A stretch of DNA of 64,000 nt, from the NCBI GenBank assembly GCA_036873135.1, contig JAPTYO010000014.1, positions 22,404,952 through 22,468,951 of the forward strand. The letters are read 5' to 3'. Both the position numbers and the translations under genes were made by a program. This document shows, piece after piece, positions 38,320-50,830 of the stretch. The notes beneath the pieces were generated by a model. It searched no databases and had not been told where the DNA came from. It worked only from the letters and a program-made list of their open reading frames with translations. Source of the DNA: Clarkia xantiana subsp. parviflora (Eukaryota > Streptophyta > Magnoliopsida > Myrtales > Onagraceae). Position 1 is the first letter of the stretch, and each line of letters opens with the position of its first letter.

Positions 38320-39149
38320 GGGTTAAAGGTCCTTTTGGTACCACATGTTTGCAAAAATTACACTGTTCATACCACTAGTATTTTTTCGTACCGAATTGGT
38401 ACCATATGTTTCCAAACCTTACTGTTTTGGTACCTCCGTTAGGGTTCCGTCAAAAACAGCCGTTAAATGGCATGTGCCATGCACGTGACCAGCCCAAAAC
38501 TTTCAATTTTGTTACAATTTAGTCCATCTAATACATCCCTAACTTTTATTTTGTTCAATTTAGTCCTAAAACTTCAAAATCAAACCATTTCCCCAAATTG
38601 ACCTAGCCGGACCTAGCCATGGGCTAAGTCCGACCCTGGGTCATGGTCGCCAGACCCAGACGACCCCGACCCAGGGTCGGACCTAGCCCTAGGCTAGGTC
38701 CGGCTAGGTCAATTGGGACCTAGCCCCAATTTAACTCAATTAGGGCTAGGTCCCAATTGACCTAGCCGGACCTAGCCTAGGGCTAGGTTCGACCCTGGGT
38801 CGGGGTCGCCTGGGTCCGGCGACCATGACCCAGGGTCGGACCTAGCCCATGGCTAGGTCCGGCTAGGTCAATTTGAGAAAATGATTTGGTTTTGAAGTTT
38901 TAGGACTAAATTGAACAAAATAAAAGTTAGGGATGTATTAGATGGACTAAATTGTAACAAAATTGAAAGTTTTGGGCTGGTCACGTGCATGGCACATGTC
39001 ATTTAACGGCTGTTTTTGACGGAACCCTAACGGAGGTACCAAAACAGTAAGGTTTGGAAACATATGGTACCAATTCGGTACGAAAAAATACTAGTGGTAT
39101 GAACAGTGTAATTTTTGCAAACATGTGGTACCAAAAAGACATTTAACCC
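38320..39149. mobile_element. Mutator-like foldback element, family B copy 1 (830 bp)
   Basis: The two arms are nearly perfect inverted repeats of over 250 bp: GGGTTAAAGGTCC...TTTTGGTACCACATG at the left, mirrored at the right. The centre (38600-38870) consists of GGACCTAGCC / GGCTAGGTCC repeats in both orientations. The flanks TGAAAAAAA and CAAAAAAAA match at 7 of 9 bases, but they are A-rich and weak. It shares subterminal sequence (CAATTTAGTCC, CTAATACATCCCTAAC) with 56621-57880 and 59898-60428. It has no transposase. Transcription through it would give a long double-stranded hairpin. Confidence 0.8.
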
Positions 39150-39211
39150 CAAAAAAAATAGCACACAGTAGACTAAGCATCCAAATGGTTTGCATATATC
39201 TTGAGGATTAG

Positions 39212-39213
<2 letters not shown>

Positions 39214-39278
<65 letters not shown>
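39214..39278. repeat. (TA)n microsatellite, about 32 units
   Basis: An uninterrupted AT dinucleotide run of about 65 bases. Confidence 0.97.
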
Positions 39279-39279
<1 letters not shown>

Positions 39280-39575
39280 TGTTTTTCATTGTTTTTTTGG
39301 ACCTAATGGTCAACTAACTAGCCGTCCTTTAGCTGGAGTTTATTAGAGATTGCATTGTGAAGTCCGCTTTGCGTTATAGCCTTATAGCTGGTGAATTATT
39401 ACTACTAATTAATTAATAGTTATTACTGGTGCAATTTAATTATTTTTACCTGACATTTATAGATGATGAACTGATTATCTCAAAAGTTCGTAAAATACAA
39501 GACATTACAGATTGGACAGTTGGATTGAAATTACTAAAAACTAAGTGGACTGTTCAACGTAAATTACCTTTAGAT

Positions 39576-42500
39576 TGTAGACTACTATAGTTGACTTTAG
39601 TTCTTAGTTAGTGACTAACTATTACTATATATACTTTCCTTCATAATAGTTGTAACTAACTTTCAAATACTCTCAATACAGTTCATTCTTCATTCTATCA
39701 ATTTCTCTATGCGATAATATGGTATTAAAGCTGCATTTCATGAAGATGATCTAGATTTCATGAAGACGATCGTTTTTGCTGCTGATTAAATGAATCGCGT
39801 CATTGCGATTGATTTGATAGTGTTCTTCTTTTGTTAGATTTGCGTTTTTTGATATGCGTTCGTTCGATTACATTCTTGATTTGGCTAATTTGAAATTCAT
39901 GGCTGATATTCCTCAATCACTGAATGAAGATCCACTGTACTTACATCCTGCGGATACTACAGGAACGATGCTCTTCCGTTTCAGCTCGTCGGATCGTCGA
40001 ATTATCATATCTGGAGTACTTCCATTAAGGAAGGGTTGTTAGTCAAGAACAAGATTGGATTTATCGATGGATCTTGCACCAAGGATTCCGTGATTGCTTC
40101 GCAAAGAACTCGATGGGACAGAGCAAATGCGATCGTAAAAGCATGGCTTCGGAACTCAGTCTCTAAATATTTGGTGAGTGGATTGGTTTATAACATCACA
40201 GCTCAATCGATTTGGAAGAATTTGAAGGAAATGTATGATAAGGTTGATGGAACTCAATTCTTCCACCTTACTCGTGAAATTTACCGTACTTCTCAAGGAA
40301 CTCTTATCTGTTACAGAATTTTTTTGCCAAAATGAAATAATTGTGGGTTGCCTTAGCCGCCATAGATGATTAGACTTACAATGTGCTGCTGATACTGCTT
40401 TAGTGAGTGCTCATAAGGAGAAGCAAAAGCTTATTTCATTTTTACTTGGTCTAAATGATACGTATGCTAATGTTAGAAGCCATATCCTTATGAGGCAGCA
40501 TTTGCCAAGTTTGAGTGTAACTTTTTCTGTTTTGTTGCAAGAAGAGAGCCAAATGTTAATTTCAGGATCTATTTCAGATGGTTTAGAGGCTACAGCTCTT
40601 TATTCTGCAAAGAATGCATAAAATTTTAGGAGATTTGGTTCTTCTAAGTCATATTCGATTAGTTTTTCTCATCCCAACAATAATGGTACTGGTTTATCTG
40701 GAGGAAGGATTAACAAGACTGGGTGGTTATGTTCATATTATGGGAAGAAAGGTCACGAGATTGACACTTGTTGGGCAAAAAATGGTGTACATGAGAGTAT
40801 GAAGAGGAAGTGGACTTCTGCTAATAATGGTGTGTTTGAAGAGAATTCCATAGAGCATGTTGCTGCCACAGACACCATTCATCATTCAGTTTCATCTGAG
40901 GGTGTTTTACATGTTGCTGCAACTCAAGGACAGCATCATATACCATCTCCTTCTTCGAGAATCACACATATAGCTGCAAATTCTTCTACACTTTCTGATC
41001 CTTTACAGTTTGGTGGGGGGCATACAATGGATCTAATGAAGAAGTATTTGCAAACATCGCAGGTATTTCTTCTTCCTCTTCATTGATGGTATGAATAGTA
41101 GATTCATGTGCTACTAATCATGTTACTCAAAGGGAATATTGATTGTTTGACTTGCAAGCCAATCAGACTGCTTACCAGCATGTTCATTTGCCTAATGGGC
41201 AAAAATGTAGGTCACTCATATAGGGAGCTGCTTATTGTCACATGATAAGTGCCTAACCAATGTTTTGTTTGTACCAGATTTCAAGTTTAATCTGATCTCT
41301 GTATCGAAGCTACCTCATCAATTGAACTGCAATGTCATCTTCACTTCTGACTATGTGTTTATTCAGGACTTCATCGATGAGAGGACTATGAGGATTGGGA
41401 TACAACATAAGGGACTCTATTTACTGAAAGCTCATTTGATTCAATCAATAATTGCTTTGGTGAAGAATAAATATGATGATTTAGTATTGTGGCATAGAAG
41501 ACTAGGTCACTCATCTAATAGACACTTAGCAGATTTTCAAAGTTCTGGAGTTCATGTTTCTGAGAATTTTATTAGGAGTTGTCTCATTTTTCCTTTGGCA
41601 AAGCAAACTCGATTACCATTTCCAGAGAGTTGTTTTCATGCTAAACAACCTTTTGACTTGATTCATGTGGATCTTTGGGGTCCTTATTAAGTTGCTACAA
41701 TAAGAGAATTTCAATATTTTCTCACTATTGTTGATGATTCTACTAGATGCACGTGGATTTTTCTCATGAAATGCAAGAGTGATACAATCCTGCATATAAG
41801 GAAGTATTTTTTGATGATCAGAACTCAGTTTGACAAGTCAGTAAAGCAGATAAGGTAAGGAGTGACAATGGTGAAGAGTTCATCAATTCAGTTTGCAGCA
41901 AACTTTTCACTGATGCAGGTATTGTTCATCAAAGGAGTTGTGTTTACACTCCTCAACAAAACGGACAAGTGGAGAGAAAACACAGAAATTTATTAGAGAT
42001 TGCAAGATCTTTACGTTTTCAGGCTTCAATTCCTATTAGGTTTTTGGGGTTACTGTGTTCTGGCTGCTTGGTGCATCATCAATCTTCTTTTTACTTCAGT
42101 TTTGAATAATTTGTCTCCTTTAGAGGTTTTATATGGTGTCAAGCCTTCAGTTGATTATCTTTGAGTTCTGGGATGCTTGTATTTTTCTACAAGAATGAAT
42201 AATCGAGATAAATTTATGTCTAAAGCAATTCCAGCCATATTCATGGGTTACTCTTTAAATTAGAAAGGATGTTTGGTTTTAAGCATTGAGGATTCTAATT
42301 TTCACATAAGCAGAGATGTTATGTTCTATGAGGAGATATTTCCCTTTGAAATGAATGGGGAGGATTTGATGCAAATGCTACCAACTCTAAGATCATCAAA
42401 TGTACTTGAGAAGTCACCAAATGGGTTTCTATTTGAGGATCCTTCTATTCCTAATTCAGTACATGTGCTTCCTGCTATACCTTTAGGTGATGATAATCAT

Positions 42501-44757
42501 CCACCACCTGCTGCAAATCAGGATGATCAGCACATTCCTCCACATGTAAGAAGATGCTCAAGGACTAGAAGACCTCCTTCTCATCTTAGTGATTATATTA
42601 CTTCTCAGGTTATAGCAAATGCTACTTTTGATGTTGAAAAATACATCAGTTATGAGAAGATCTCTTCAAGTTTCAGGTACCTATTGGCTTCTTTTGACAA
42701 GATTAAGGAGCCTATAACTTATAAGCAAACCCTTAAGGATGAGCACTGGATTGTTGCAATGAAAGAGGAGATTTATGCTCTTGAAGACAATCATACTTGA
42801 AAAATAGTAGATCTGCCTGAGGGAAAGACGTCCATTGGTTGCAAGTGGGTGTTCAAAGTCAAATATAATTCAAATGGGTCATTGGAGAGATATAAAGCAC
42901 GACTAGTAGCAAAGAAATGTACTCAATAAGAAGGCACTGATTTCACAGAGACATGGTTAAACTGACAATTGTGAGAACATTGTTAGCCATTGCAGCAGCA
43001 AATTCTTGGGACTTATTTCATATGGACATCAATAATGCTTTCTTGCAAGGAGATCTGTTTGAAGAGGTCTATATGGATATACCACAGGGATTTGAGATAA
43101 CAAACACATCTGAGGATAAGCCTATGAGGGTTTGCAAGCTACTCAAATCTTTATATGCTCTTAAACAGGCATCGCGCTAATGGAACATAAAACTGACAGA
43201 TACACTTACAAAGGAAGGCTATGTGCAAAGCAAGACAGATTACTCCTTGTTTAGCAAATCTAATGATGGCCAAAAAGTTTTTCTATTAGTCTATGTGTAT
43301 GACTTATTGATCACAGGTTCCTCAATTACCTTGATCAATCAGTTAAAAGGTACTCTCAGCAGTTATTTCAAGCTAAATGATCTTGGTTACTTGAAATATT
43401 TTCTGGGCTTGGAGATAGCAAGATCTAGGAATGGTTTGGTTATTACTAAACGAAAGTATGCATTAGAGTTCATTTATGAGGCAGGACTTGGAGCAACACA
43501 CTCATTTTCAACACCTATGGAGCTCAATGTCAAGCTCACTAGTGCTGAGTATGATAAAAAAATATGGTCAGAATATATCTGATCATTTGATAGAAGATGC
43601 TGCTTTATACAAAAGGTTGGTGGGTCAATTGCTGTATTTGACAATTAAAAGACCAGATATTTCCTTTGATGTTCAGAGGTTAAGTCAATTTGTGACTAAT
43701 CCAAAGAAATCCCACTTTGAAGCAGCTATGAGGGTGGTGGGATACATCAAAGGTTTTCCGAGACAAGGTCTCATGTATAAGGGAATAAGATATATTATAG
43801 ATAAATATATCTTATTATATTTAGATGAATATATCTAGATTAGGAATAGATATATTCTTAGTATATTATCAGATTATGTTTCTTATTATATTGCTATAGA
43901 TATAGTCTTGTACCTATATATATAGGTACATGTACTATATCTATAGCAATATAATAAGAAACATAATCTGATAATATACTAAGAATATATCTATTCCTAA
44001 TCTAGATATATTCATCTAAATATAATAAGATATATTTATCTATAATATATCTTATTCCCTTATATCATGTATCCAATGATGAATGATTTGCATCTCTCCA
44101 TTTATTGTGATTCAGACTGGCGGTCTTGCCCATTCACAAGGAGATCATTGACTGCATACTGTGTTAAATTGGGCTCTGCATTGATTGGTTGGAAAGTAAA
44201 AAAGCAGGACACTGTTTCTTTGTCAAGTCCAGAGTCTGAATACAGAAGTTTGATAGAGGCAACTGCAGGAGCTGTCTGGTTGAAACGTCTATTAAAGGAG
44301 GTGGGTTTCGATATGACTCACTCTATTCCTTTATATTCAGATAGCAAATCTGCAATTCAAATGGCAAAGAATCCAATCTTCCATGAGAGGTCTAAGTACA
44401 TTGAATTGGATTGTCATTTCATTCGAGATTGTATTCAAAATGGTACTATCAGTGTGTATCATGTAGCTTCATCTGCTCAGTTAGCTAATTTGTTGACAAA
44501 GTTACTTGGGAGAGCACATCATGAAGCATTACTTCGTCATTATGAGGTGATAAACATTTACAAGGAAGACAAAAAGAACTTGGACAGGGGAATGTAGACT
44601 ACTATAATTGACTTTAGTTCTTAGTTGACTTTAGTTCTTAGTTAGTGACTAACTAACTACTACTATATATACTTTCCTCCATAATGGTTGTAACTAACTT
44701 TCAAATACTCAATACAATTCATTCTTCATTCTATCAATTCATCTCTACGATAATACA
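39576..44757 (+). mobile_element. Ty1/copia retrotransposon with both LTRs, decayed
   Basis: The 5' LTR spans 39576-39719 and begins TGTAGACTACTATAG. It is followed by a primer site TGGTATTAAAGC (a changed TGGTATCAGAGC, complementary to initiator Met-tRNA). The interior holds gag (39900-40330 and 40400-40620), a zinc-knuckle region near 40725, a protease remnant near 41100, an integrase zinc-binding segment (41490-41690) and core (to about 42100). RT follows (42780-43590, with a YVDD-like site changed to YVYD near 43293), then RNase H (44100-44500). Stops and frameshifts break every domain, so it cannot make a working polyprotein. A purine tract (GGACAGGGGAA) leads to the 3' LTR at 44593-44757. 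The 3' LTR is longer because of an internal duplication of GACTTTAGTTCTTAGTT. Flanks TAGAT and CAGAT may be the 5-bp duplication if the LTR ends at ATAATA. Confidence 0.92.
43776..44064. repeat. 289-bp near-perfect palindrome inserted in the copia element
   Basis: The left arm (TATAAGGGAATAAGATATAT...) and right arm (...ATATATCTTATTCCCTTATA) are almost exactly complementary over about 140 bases each. They meet at GTACCTATATATATAGGTAC near 43920. The pentamer TCATG flanks both sides (43771-43775 and 44065-44069), and TCATGTAT (8 bp) is also repeated. Removing the insert restores a continuous reading from GLM into YPMMND of the copia polyprotein. It is therefore a later insertion of a snap-back MITE. 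Confidence 0.9.
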
Positions 44758-44758
44758 G

Positions 44759-45258
44759 ATGTTGTTCTTTAGTGTTTAGACATCAGTTCGTGCTACGCGC
44801 ATTCTTATATTTTTGTGAGAATATTATAAATACATGATCATATCGACTATAAAGATGATACAAGAACATGATTTGCATGACTCCAAGGATGATACATGAG
44901 TAGAGTTTTATTGAAAATACTTAAAATATGTAATATAAATTATAATTTTTTTTTTTGCAAAATTTCGACTTCAAAATTAATATGCTAGAGCGGAAACTTT
45001 TTAATGGTTTTTTTCCCCGTTTTTATTTTAATGGTGATTTTTGTAATAAAAATATATAATTTATTACTACATAATTTAAGTTAATTTTTTTATTTTTTAA
45101 TAAGGCTCTACTCTTGTATCATACTTGGAATCAGATAGCTCATGCTCCTGTATTATTTTCGGAGTCGGTCTAATAATGTATTTATCACATTAATTCTAAA
45201 AAAAATAGATGTACTTACGGACTGGCGTCTAGTCTAGTGTAATATTAAAGAACAACAT
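44759..45258. mobile_element. Foldback MITE (about 500 bp) abutting the copia 3' LTR
   Basis: The left ATGTTGTTCTTTAGTGTTTA pairs with the right end that reverses to ATGTTGTTCTTTAATATTAC. A second stretch pairs further in: TGAGAATATTATAAATACAT at 44816 against the region ending ATGTATTTATCACA at 45188, and GATGATACA on both sides. No transposase. No clean target duplication was found, possibly because the copia element landed at its edge. Confidence 0.65.
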
Positions 45259-45785
45259 TTGAATCAAAATTATGCATATAAATGTAATTTATGATGACAT
45301 TCCACTAGCTAGGATTCAATACCGAAAATTAATCATATGTGTGTAATTGGTATATAAAGTCCTATTACACACTGAGTCTACCCATACATTTTCGATGTAT
45401 AAATTTTATCCAACGGAATTTCTATGTGCAATTTTTTGAATAATTACAACCTCATATTCCACATGGGTTTATTCGGTGTTAAATCAGCTTTGTTTACCCT
45501 CCGATTCCACACAACTGTCTGTGTGGAATTTTGATTTTGATTTTTTTTTGTGCAACTAACTACTTTCTAAATTAATATTTATGAATGTGACACCGAGGAA
45601 AAATTAGTCCAGCAAAAAGTATGTAAATAGAAGTTGGAACATGAACCGTTGAGTTTGTTAAAGAAACCGCCAACGCTAACTAACGACCAACTGCCAAAGA
45701 ATTAGGTTTCCTCTCTCACCACACATGAAAAGAACCAGAGTTTTTTGCGGTTGCTCTTCTTTGAAATTAAACTGAGAAGAGGAGC
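45259..45785 (+). promoter_or_regulatory. Upstream region of the USP-kinase gene
   Basis: No other gene seen. The last 120 bases before the start codon are GA/CT-mixed (TTTCCTCTCTCACC, GAGAAGAGGAGC) and resemble a plant 5' UTR. No precise promoter element was fixed. Confidence 0.4.
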
Positions 45786-45923
45786 ATGAGAAAATCTTTG
45801 GAGGTGGAAGAGAATTATGTGGATGACAAAAGAGTCAATCGAGAAGAAAGGCAACGGAGTTGTGGCCGTGGCCATCGACAAGGACCGAAGCTGCATCAAC
45901 GCCCTCAAATGGGCTACCGATAA
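45786..45923 (+). promoter_or_regulatory. Upstream ORF overlapping the USP-kinase start
   Basis: An ATG at 45786 opens a 45-codon frame that ends with TAA at 45921-45923. It overlaps the main start at 45817 in a different frame. If transcription starts upstream of 45786, ribosomes that use this ATG would bypass the main start, which would reduce translation. Whether the mRNA includes it is not known. Confidence 0.4.
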
Positions 45924-48900
45924 TCTTCTCCAGCGTGGTCAGACGGTTTTGCTTATCCATGTCAAGCTCAAGAACAACTCCACAGCTCCGTCCCCAAGTA
46001 AGCACCATTATTATCATCTGTTACACATAATCTAGTAGTTTTCTCACGGCATTTCTCAATAAATACAATCAAAGTGGCATATGATGTGTGTTTTTTAGAG
46101 CCCAATTGCGACGCCCCGGTGGTGGTAGAACGAGTCGATCGGGTAACCAAGGACTTGTTTCTACCGTTTCGATGCTTCTGCACGCGGAAGGACGTAAGTG
46201 ATCAGTCGATAATGTACTATAGAACTGAGAGTTAATTAAGAACCTAGCTAGAAACAGTTTTAAATATAGATCATTTTGTTAATCGCTGTCACAGATTTAA
46301 AATGTTGATATTCAGTGTCACAACAATCGGATTAGTTGATTTCTAGGTTTTTCTCTCTCAAAATTGACAAAACAAAAAACATTTTCTATAAGCATCAAAT
46401 AAGTCTAAACCACAACAAATTTGATATATCGGAAAAGTTGAAAACATATTTTTGTTAATTAAAAAGTCAATTTAATGTTAAATCAGTCGAACAAGTGGAG
46501 TGCAACATATCTGAAAATTGAGACACCGAATATAAATATTTTAAATAAGGGACACCATTAACAAAATGACTACCTATATAATTTCTGTATTTAGGTTCTT
46601 AATTAACCCTAATTTTGAAGGTTGTGTAATCATTACAAACTCCGTAATTTTTATTGTTTCTGAATAATAATAATAATAATAATACAGATCCAATGCAAAG
46701 ATATTGTGCTGGAGGAATCTGACGTCTCCAAAGCTTTGATACATTATGTGACGTATCATACGATCGAGCACCTAGTGCTTGGCAGCTCATCAAAATCTGG
46801 GTTTCTTAGGTACGTAATTAAGAAAATTAACTAATTATATGTGTAAAAATTGGGATTATATATAAACATTATATGTTGGATTTAATTATGCCTTTTGTTT
46901 TGGTATAAAAGATTCAAGACATCGGATCTTCCAGCAGTAGTAATGAAGGGAGCACCGGAATTTTGTACAGTTTATGTGGTATCATCGAAAGGGAAGGTGT
47001 CTAGTGTACGGCAAGCAACTCGTTCGCTCTCCACTAACTCTGCGATACAACAAACTTCCAGTCAGCCCGTCAATCGAGCACCTGCTGTTCCAATGCCCAT
47101 GATCCAGTCACCTCGTTTCCCTCAAGCTAATAGTTTTAGAGGTAGCTCATCTTTTCTTCACAACCTTCATAAAATATTATAATATTTATATTTTAAGTGA
47201 CACCCTCTCGTCGGGATTATATATATATATATATAGGAGGACCTCGCCTTGCAAAATCTCCGCCAATGCAGATGCACTCATCTAACACCTCCTTTGGCGA
47301 CGACGCAGACTTCTTCAGGTAAGAATCTAACTACAATTTGTACAATTGAGGATATTGTTTATTATTTATAGTGACAAATTCAAAAATTTCAAATGTGGTT
47401 TCAATATATGAATAAAACAAATTGTACATTTAAATATATTATAATAATAAATGAAGTTCAAATTTTATATTTGATACTATAATTTATCATATGTATGGGT
47501 AATGTATCGTTGGGCATTGATGCAGATCACCGTTTACGCGAGGGAAAGGCGCTAACGGACGAGTGTACGGTGAAATCAGTTCTAGTTTGCCCGACTCCGA
47601 CATATCGTTCGTGAGCTCCGGTAGACCAAGTGTCGACCGGATGTTTTACGACAGTTTCGAGAGTGGGCACAGATCGAGCACCTCCGATTTGGACAATGAT
47701 TTTGGTTTCGACACGATGTCCATGATGTCACAACACAGGTCCGCTGAAAGCATCTCGTATCCAACGCAGTTCTCGTCGATATCTCAAGAGAGTGAAGGCC
47801 GTATGTCTTCCGTATCGTCCACTAATATGGTAAGTCGTAAAAAACCGACTTCGATCAGAGTTTTTATACCATCAACCTATATCTTGAGCCACAATTTTCA
47901 TGCTTGTCGTTGTAAGATGACGAAGGTGTTCAACGTTTTGTCCCGTAATCAGAGGTCTCGTGTTTAAGCCCTTGGAATGGAAAAATTATATGACCAACAC
48001 TTTACCCTTTAATAATTGACCCTATGCGAGTGTGGAGTATTTTAAATGTGAAGTAAACATGCCAACGGTACAGAGAGCCCCTAGGAAACCCTGCGAAAAA
48101 AGAAAAAAAAGTTATGAGTTTGGGCTTGGGTTACTACAAAGATAGTCTTTACCAAGGAAAAAAAAGATGTGTCACTAAAAACAAGAATCGTCGAATGACT
48201 TATGTGTATGCTTTGATATTACAATTAGGATGATTACGAATCGGAAATGAGGAGGCTGAAGATGGAGCTGAAGCAGACGATGGAGTTGTACAGCAGCGCA
48301 TGCAAAGAAGCCTTAACCGCGAAACAAATGGTACGTAACGGATATGTCGAGCTAGCTAGGGTTTTATGTTAAAATTGTGTCCATCAGGCGATAATATCCG
48401 ATGATATGTGCAGGCGAATGAGCTACAAAGGTGGAAGATGGAAGAGTTGAAAAAGTACGAGGATGCTCGGCATGCCGAGTTAGCAGCATTAGCGACCGTG
48501 GAAAGAGAGAAGGCAAAGTCGAAAGAGGCAATGGAGGCTGCTGAGGCAGCGAAGCGGGTGGCCGAGCTTGAAGCGCAGAAGAGAATATCGGCAGAGTCAA
48601 AGGCGCTCAGGGAAGCGGAAGAGAAGAGGAAAGTGCTCAACATGATCGGGAAGCCCTCCGAAATGGCCGCTAGGTGCAGAAAGTACACGATCGAGGAGAT
48701 TGAAGCCGCAACCGAGTATTTTGCAGCGTCACTAAAGATCGGAGAAGGAGGGTACGGGCCCGTGTACAAGTGTATGTTGGATCACACAGATGTCGCGATT
48801 AAGGTGTTGCGTCCGGATGCCGCTCAAGGGAGGTCGCAATTCTTGCAAGAGGTATAACTAATCTCGCATTTTTAGGGTTTCAAATTAGGGTTTAGATAAA

Positions 48901-49889
48901 CATAAAGATTAGTTGGCGTGTGCCTAGTGAACTTAAGTGTAAGAAACTTACAACGATTTCAAATCGGCGCTGGTAGGTTGAAGTCTTGAGCTGCATTCGG
49001 CATCCGCATATGGTACTTCTCTTGGGGGTGTGCCCCGAGTATGGTTGCCTGGTCTACGAGTACATGGCCAACGGTAGCTTAGAAGACCGTCTTTTTCGGC
49101 GAGGAAACACCCAGTCTCTCTCTTGGCAGCTAAGGTTCAAAATCGCGGCCGAAATTGGCAGCGGCCTACTGTTCCTTCACCAGACAAAGCCCGAACCTAT
49201 CGTCCACCGCGACTTAAAACCGGCAAACATCTTGCTCGATCGGAACTACGTCAGCAAGATCGGGGATGTGGGTCTGGCGCGACTGGTCCCTCCAACGGTG
49301 GCTGACTCAGTAACACAGTACCTTATGACATCAACTGCTGGAACGTTTTGCTACATAGACCCGGAGTACCAGCAGACGGGAATGTTAGGAGTAAAGTCGG
49401 ATATATACTCGCTCGGCATCATTTTCCTGCAATTGATAACCGCTAGACCGCCAATGGGACTAACGGGCCACGTTGAACGAGCAATCGAGAATGATAAGTT
49501 TACGGAAATGCTCGATCCAACGGTGCCCGATTGGCCAGCCGAAGATGCTCTAAAGTTGGCGAAGATGGCGTTGGCTTGCTCAGAACTACGACGTAAGGAC
49601 CGGCCTGACCTCGGAAAAGCCGTAATGCCGGAATTGAACCGGTTGAGAGAGATGGCAGAAGACAAGATTCAATCGGCATGGTTATGTAGCCATAGCGTCA
49701 GCACCTCACCCAAGCAAGTCTCCATGGAGTTGGTAAAGTTTTATTCGTTTGCCCTGAAAAGTTTACCAACTATAAAATGTTAACCAAATTTATTAATAAA
49801 AAAAATCCAAAGGCTTTACAATAACCGATTTAGCTGAGCTCTTGTTTTTCTTTTTGCAGGGTGCAAATAGTGCTCCAGGTGATATATAA
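45817..49889 (+). CDS. USP-domain receptor-like cytoplasmic kinase (RLCK-IX / PUB-like without U-box)
   Basis: Ten phase-consistent exons: 45817-45997, 46099-46193, 46688-46809, 46912-47141, 47237-47318, 47526-47829, 48229-48330, 48414-48851, 48977-49732, 49860-49889. They encode 779 residues. Residues about 12-145 form a UspA-like domain (VVAVAIDKD, then LGSSSKSGFLR). A serine-rich linker is followed by a long Glu/Ala/Lys-rich coiled coil (about 373-450). The kinase domain starts near 463 with GEGGYGPVYK, the ATP Lys at 502 and HRD at 595-597. DFG is replaced by DVG (615-617), as is common in this subfamily, so it is probably active. There is no C-terminal U-box, unlike the PUB proteins that share this architecture. 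It is expected to be cytoplasmic or membrane-associated, in stress or developmental signalling; the substrate is unknown. Intron 2 contains a MITE. Confidence 0.92.
46271..46569. mobile_element. MITE in intron 2 of the USP-kinase gene (299 bp)
   Basis: The left end TCATTTTGTTAATCGCTGTC and the right end, reversed, TCATTTTGTTAATGGTGTC are inverted repeats. Pairing continues through TTTAAAATGTTGATATTCAG. No clear target duplication could be fixed. It does not disturb the splice sites of exons 2 and 3. Confidence 0.65.
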
Positions 49890-50296
49890 CCAACCTGTTC
49901 AATCGAGACTAAGTCGACACACGACCTTTCCGGGTTCAATCGGTATATATATAGAAAGCAACCAAAAAGTATAGAAGAAGATTATGTTTTTGTAGAAGGT
50001 AATGGCTTATGTATTATTTTCCATATCTATAGATCTAGAAGGGTCTGCCCGGTTTTTGTAATTCCCTTGTTTAAAGAATTGTACAGTTTTGCATGTTGAA
50101 TCTCAACGTACAATGGCAAATCTAACCTCTAATGCTACAAAATTGTTGCTTAAGAGACCAAAATCAACTTTATATAGGCACAAGCCTAAAATACCGTTGA
50201 AGTATGAACGCTAAATCACGCATTCGCATATCACCTTACAGATGGTTAATTAATTAGTCTAAAATTTCACACATACAACATATATAGTTATATTAT
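49890..50296 (+). other. 3' flank of the USP-kinase gene
   Basis: Probable 3' UTR and spacer. No separate feature was seen; a poly-A signal was not fixed. Confidence 0.45.
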
Positions 50297-50830
50297 CACT
50301 ACAAGAAAACAGAGCATCAGTAACAGAAAATCTGTTGGAATCCGTTGGTGAAGGCCTTTACCAACAAAATTCAAACAGACTGGTGATACCCCCGCTGGAA
50401 AATATTTTTCAACGGGCTTCCAATCCGTTGGAAATTTCCGACGGATATCGGTTGTAAAATTGGAAGGAAATGATTTACAATTGGCTGGTCAAATTTCCAT
50501 CGGAATATCTGTTGGAAATGACTTTCGTCGCCGAATACTTAACGACGACGAAAAGAATTTCCTCGCTAAAGACTTTTCGGTAACGAAATCCATTTTCGTC
50601 GTGGAAGACTCTTCGACGACCAACTCCTTTTTCCTGCTGAATGCTCTTCGGCGACGAAATTTTTTTCGTCGGCAATGACTCTTCGGCGACGAAATCCGTA
50701 TTCCGTCGAAAAAGACTCTACGGCGATGAAATCCATTTCGCGGCCGAAGATACTAAGGGATTTCTTTTCCATTTTTTTTCCCAAATAATTTTACCAACAA
50801 AAATCTCAATAATCCCTTTTACTGTAAATT
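50297..50830. mobile_element. CACTA (En/Spm) transposon terminal fragment
   Basis: The sequence starts CACTACAAGAAAACAG, the classic plant CACTA terminus. It continues with subterminal repeats such as CTCTTCGGCGACGAAAT and TTTTCGTCG in several near-copies (50515-50750) and AATCCGTTGGAA-type motifs (50330-50440). No matching opposite end lies close by and no transposase is seen, so this is a truncated end. The inner limit is approximate. Confidence 0.72.

Noticed and set aside
39214..39278. AT dinucleotide tract considered as an origin or matrix-attachment site
   Set aside because: A simple microsatellite explains it; nothing else supports a replication or attachment role.
48356..48769. Minus-strand frame of 137 codons opposite the USP-kinase coiled coil
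   Set aside because: It mirrors the repetitive Glu/Ala/Lys codons of the coiled coil and gives a Ser/Ala-rich chance translation.
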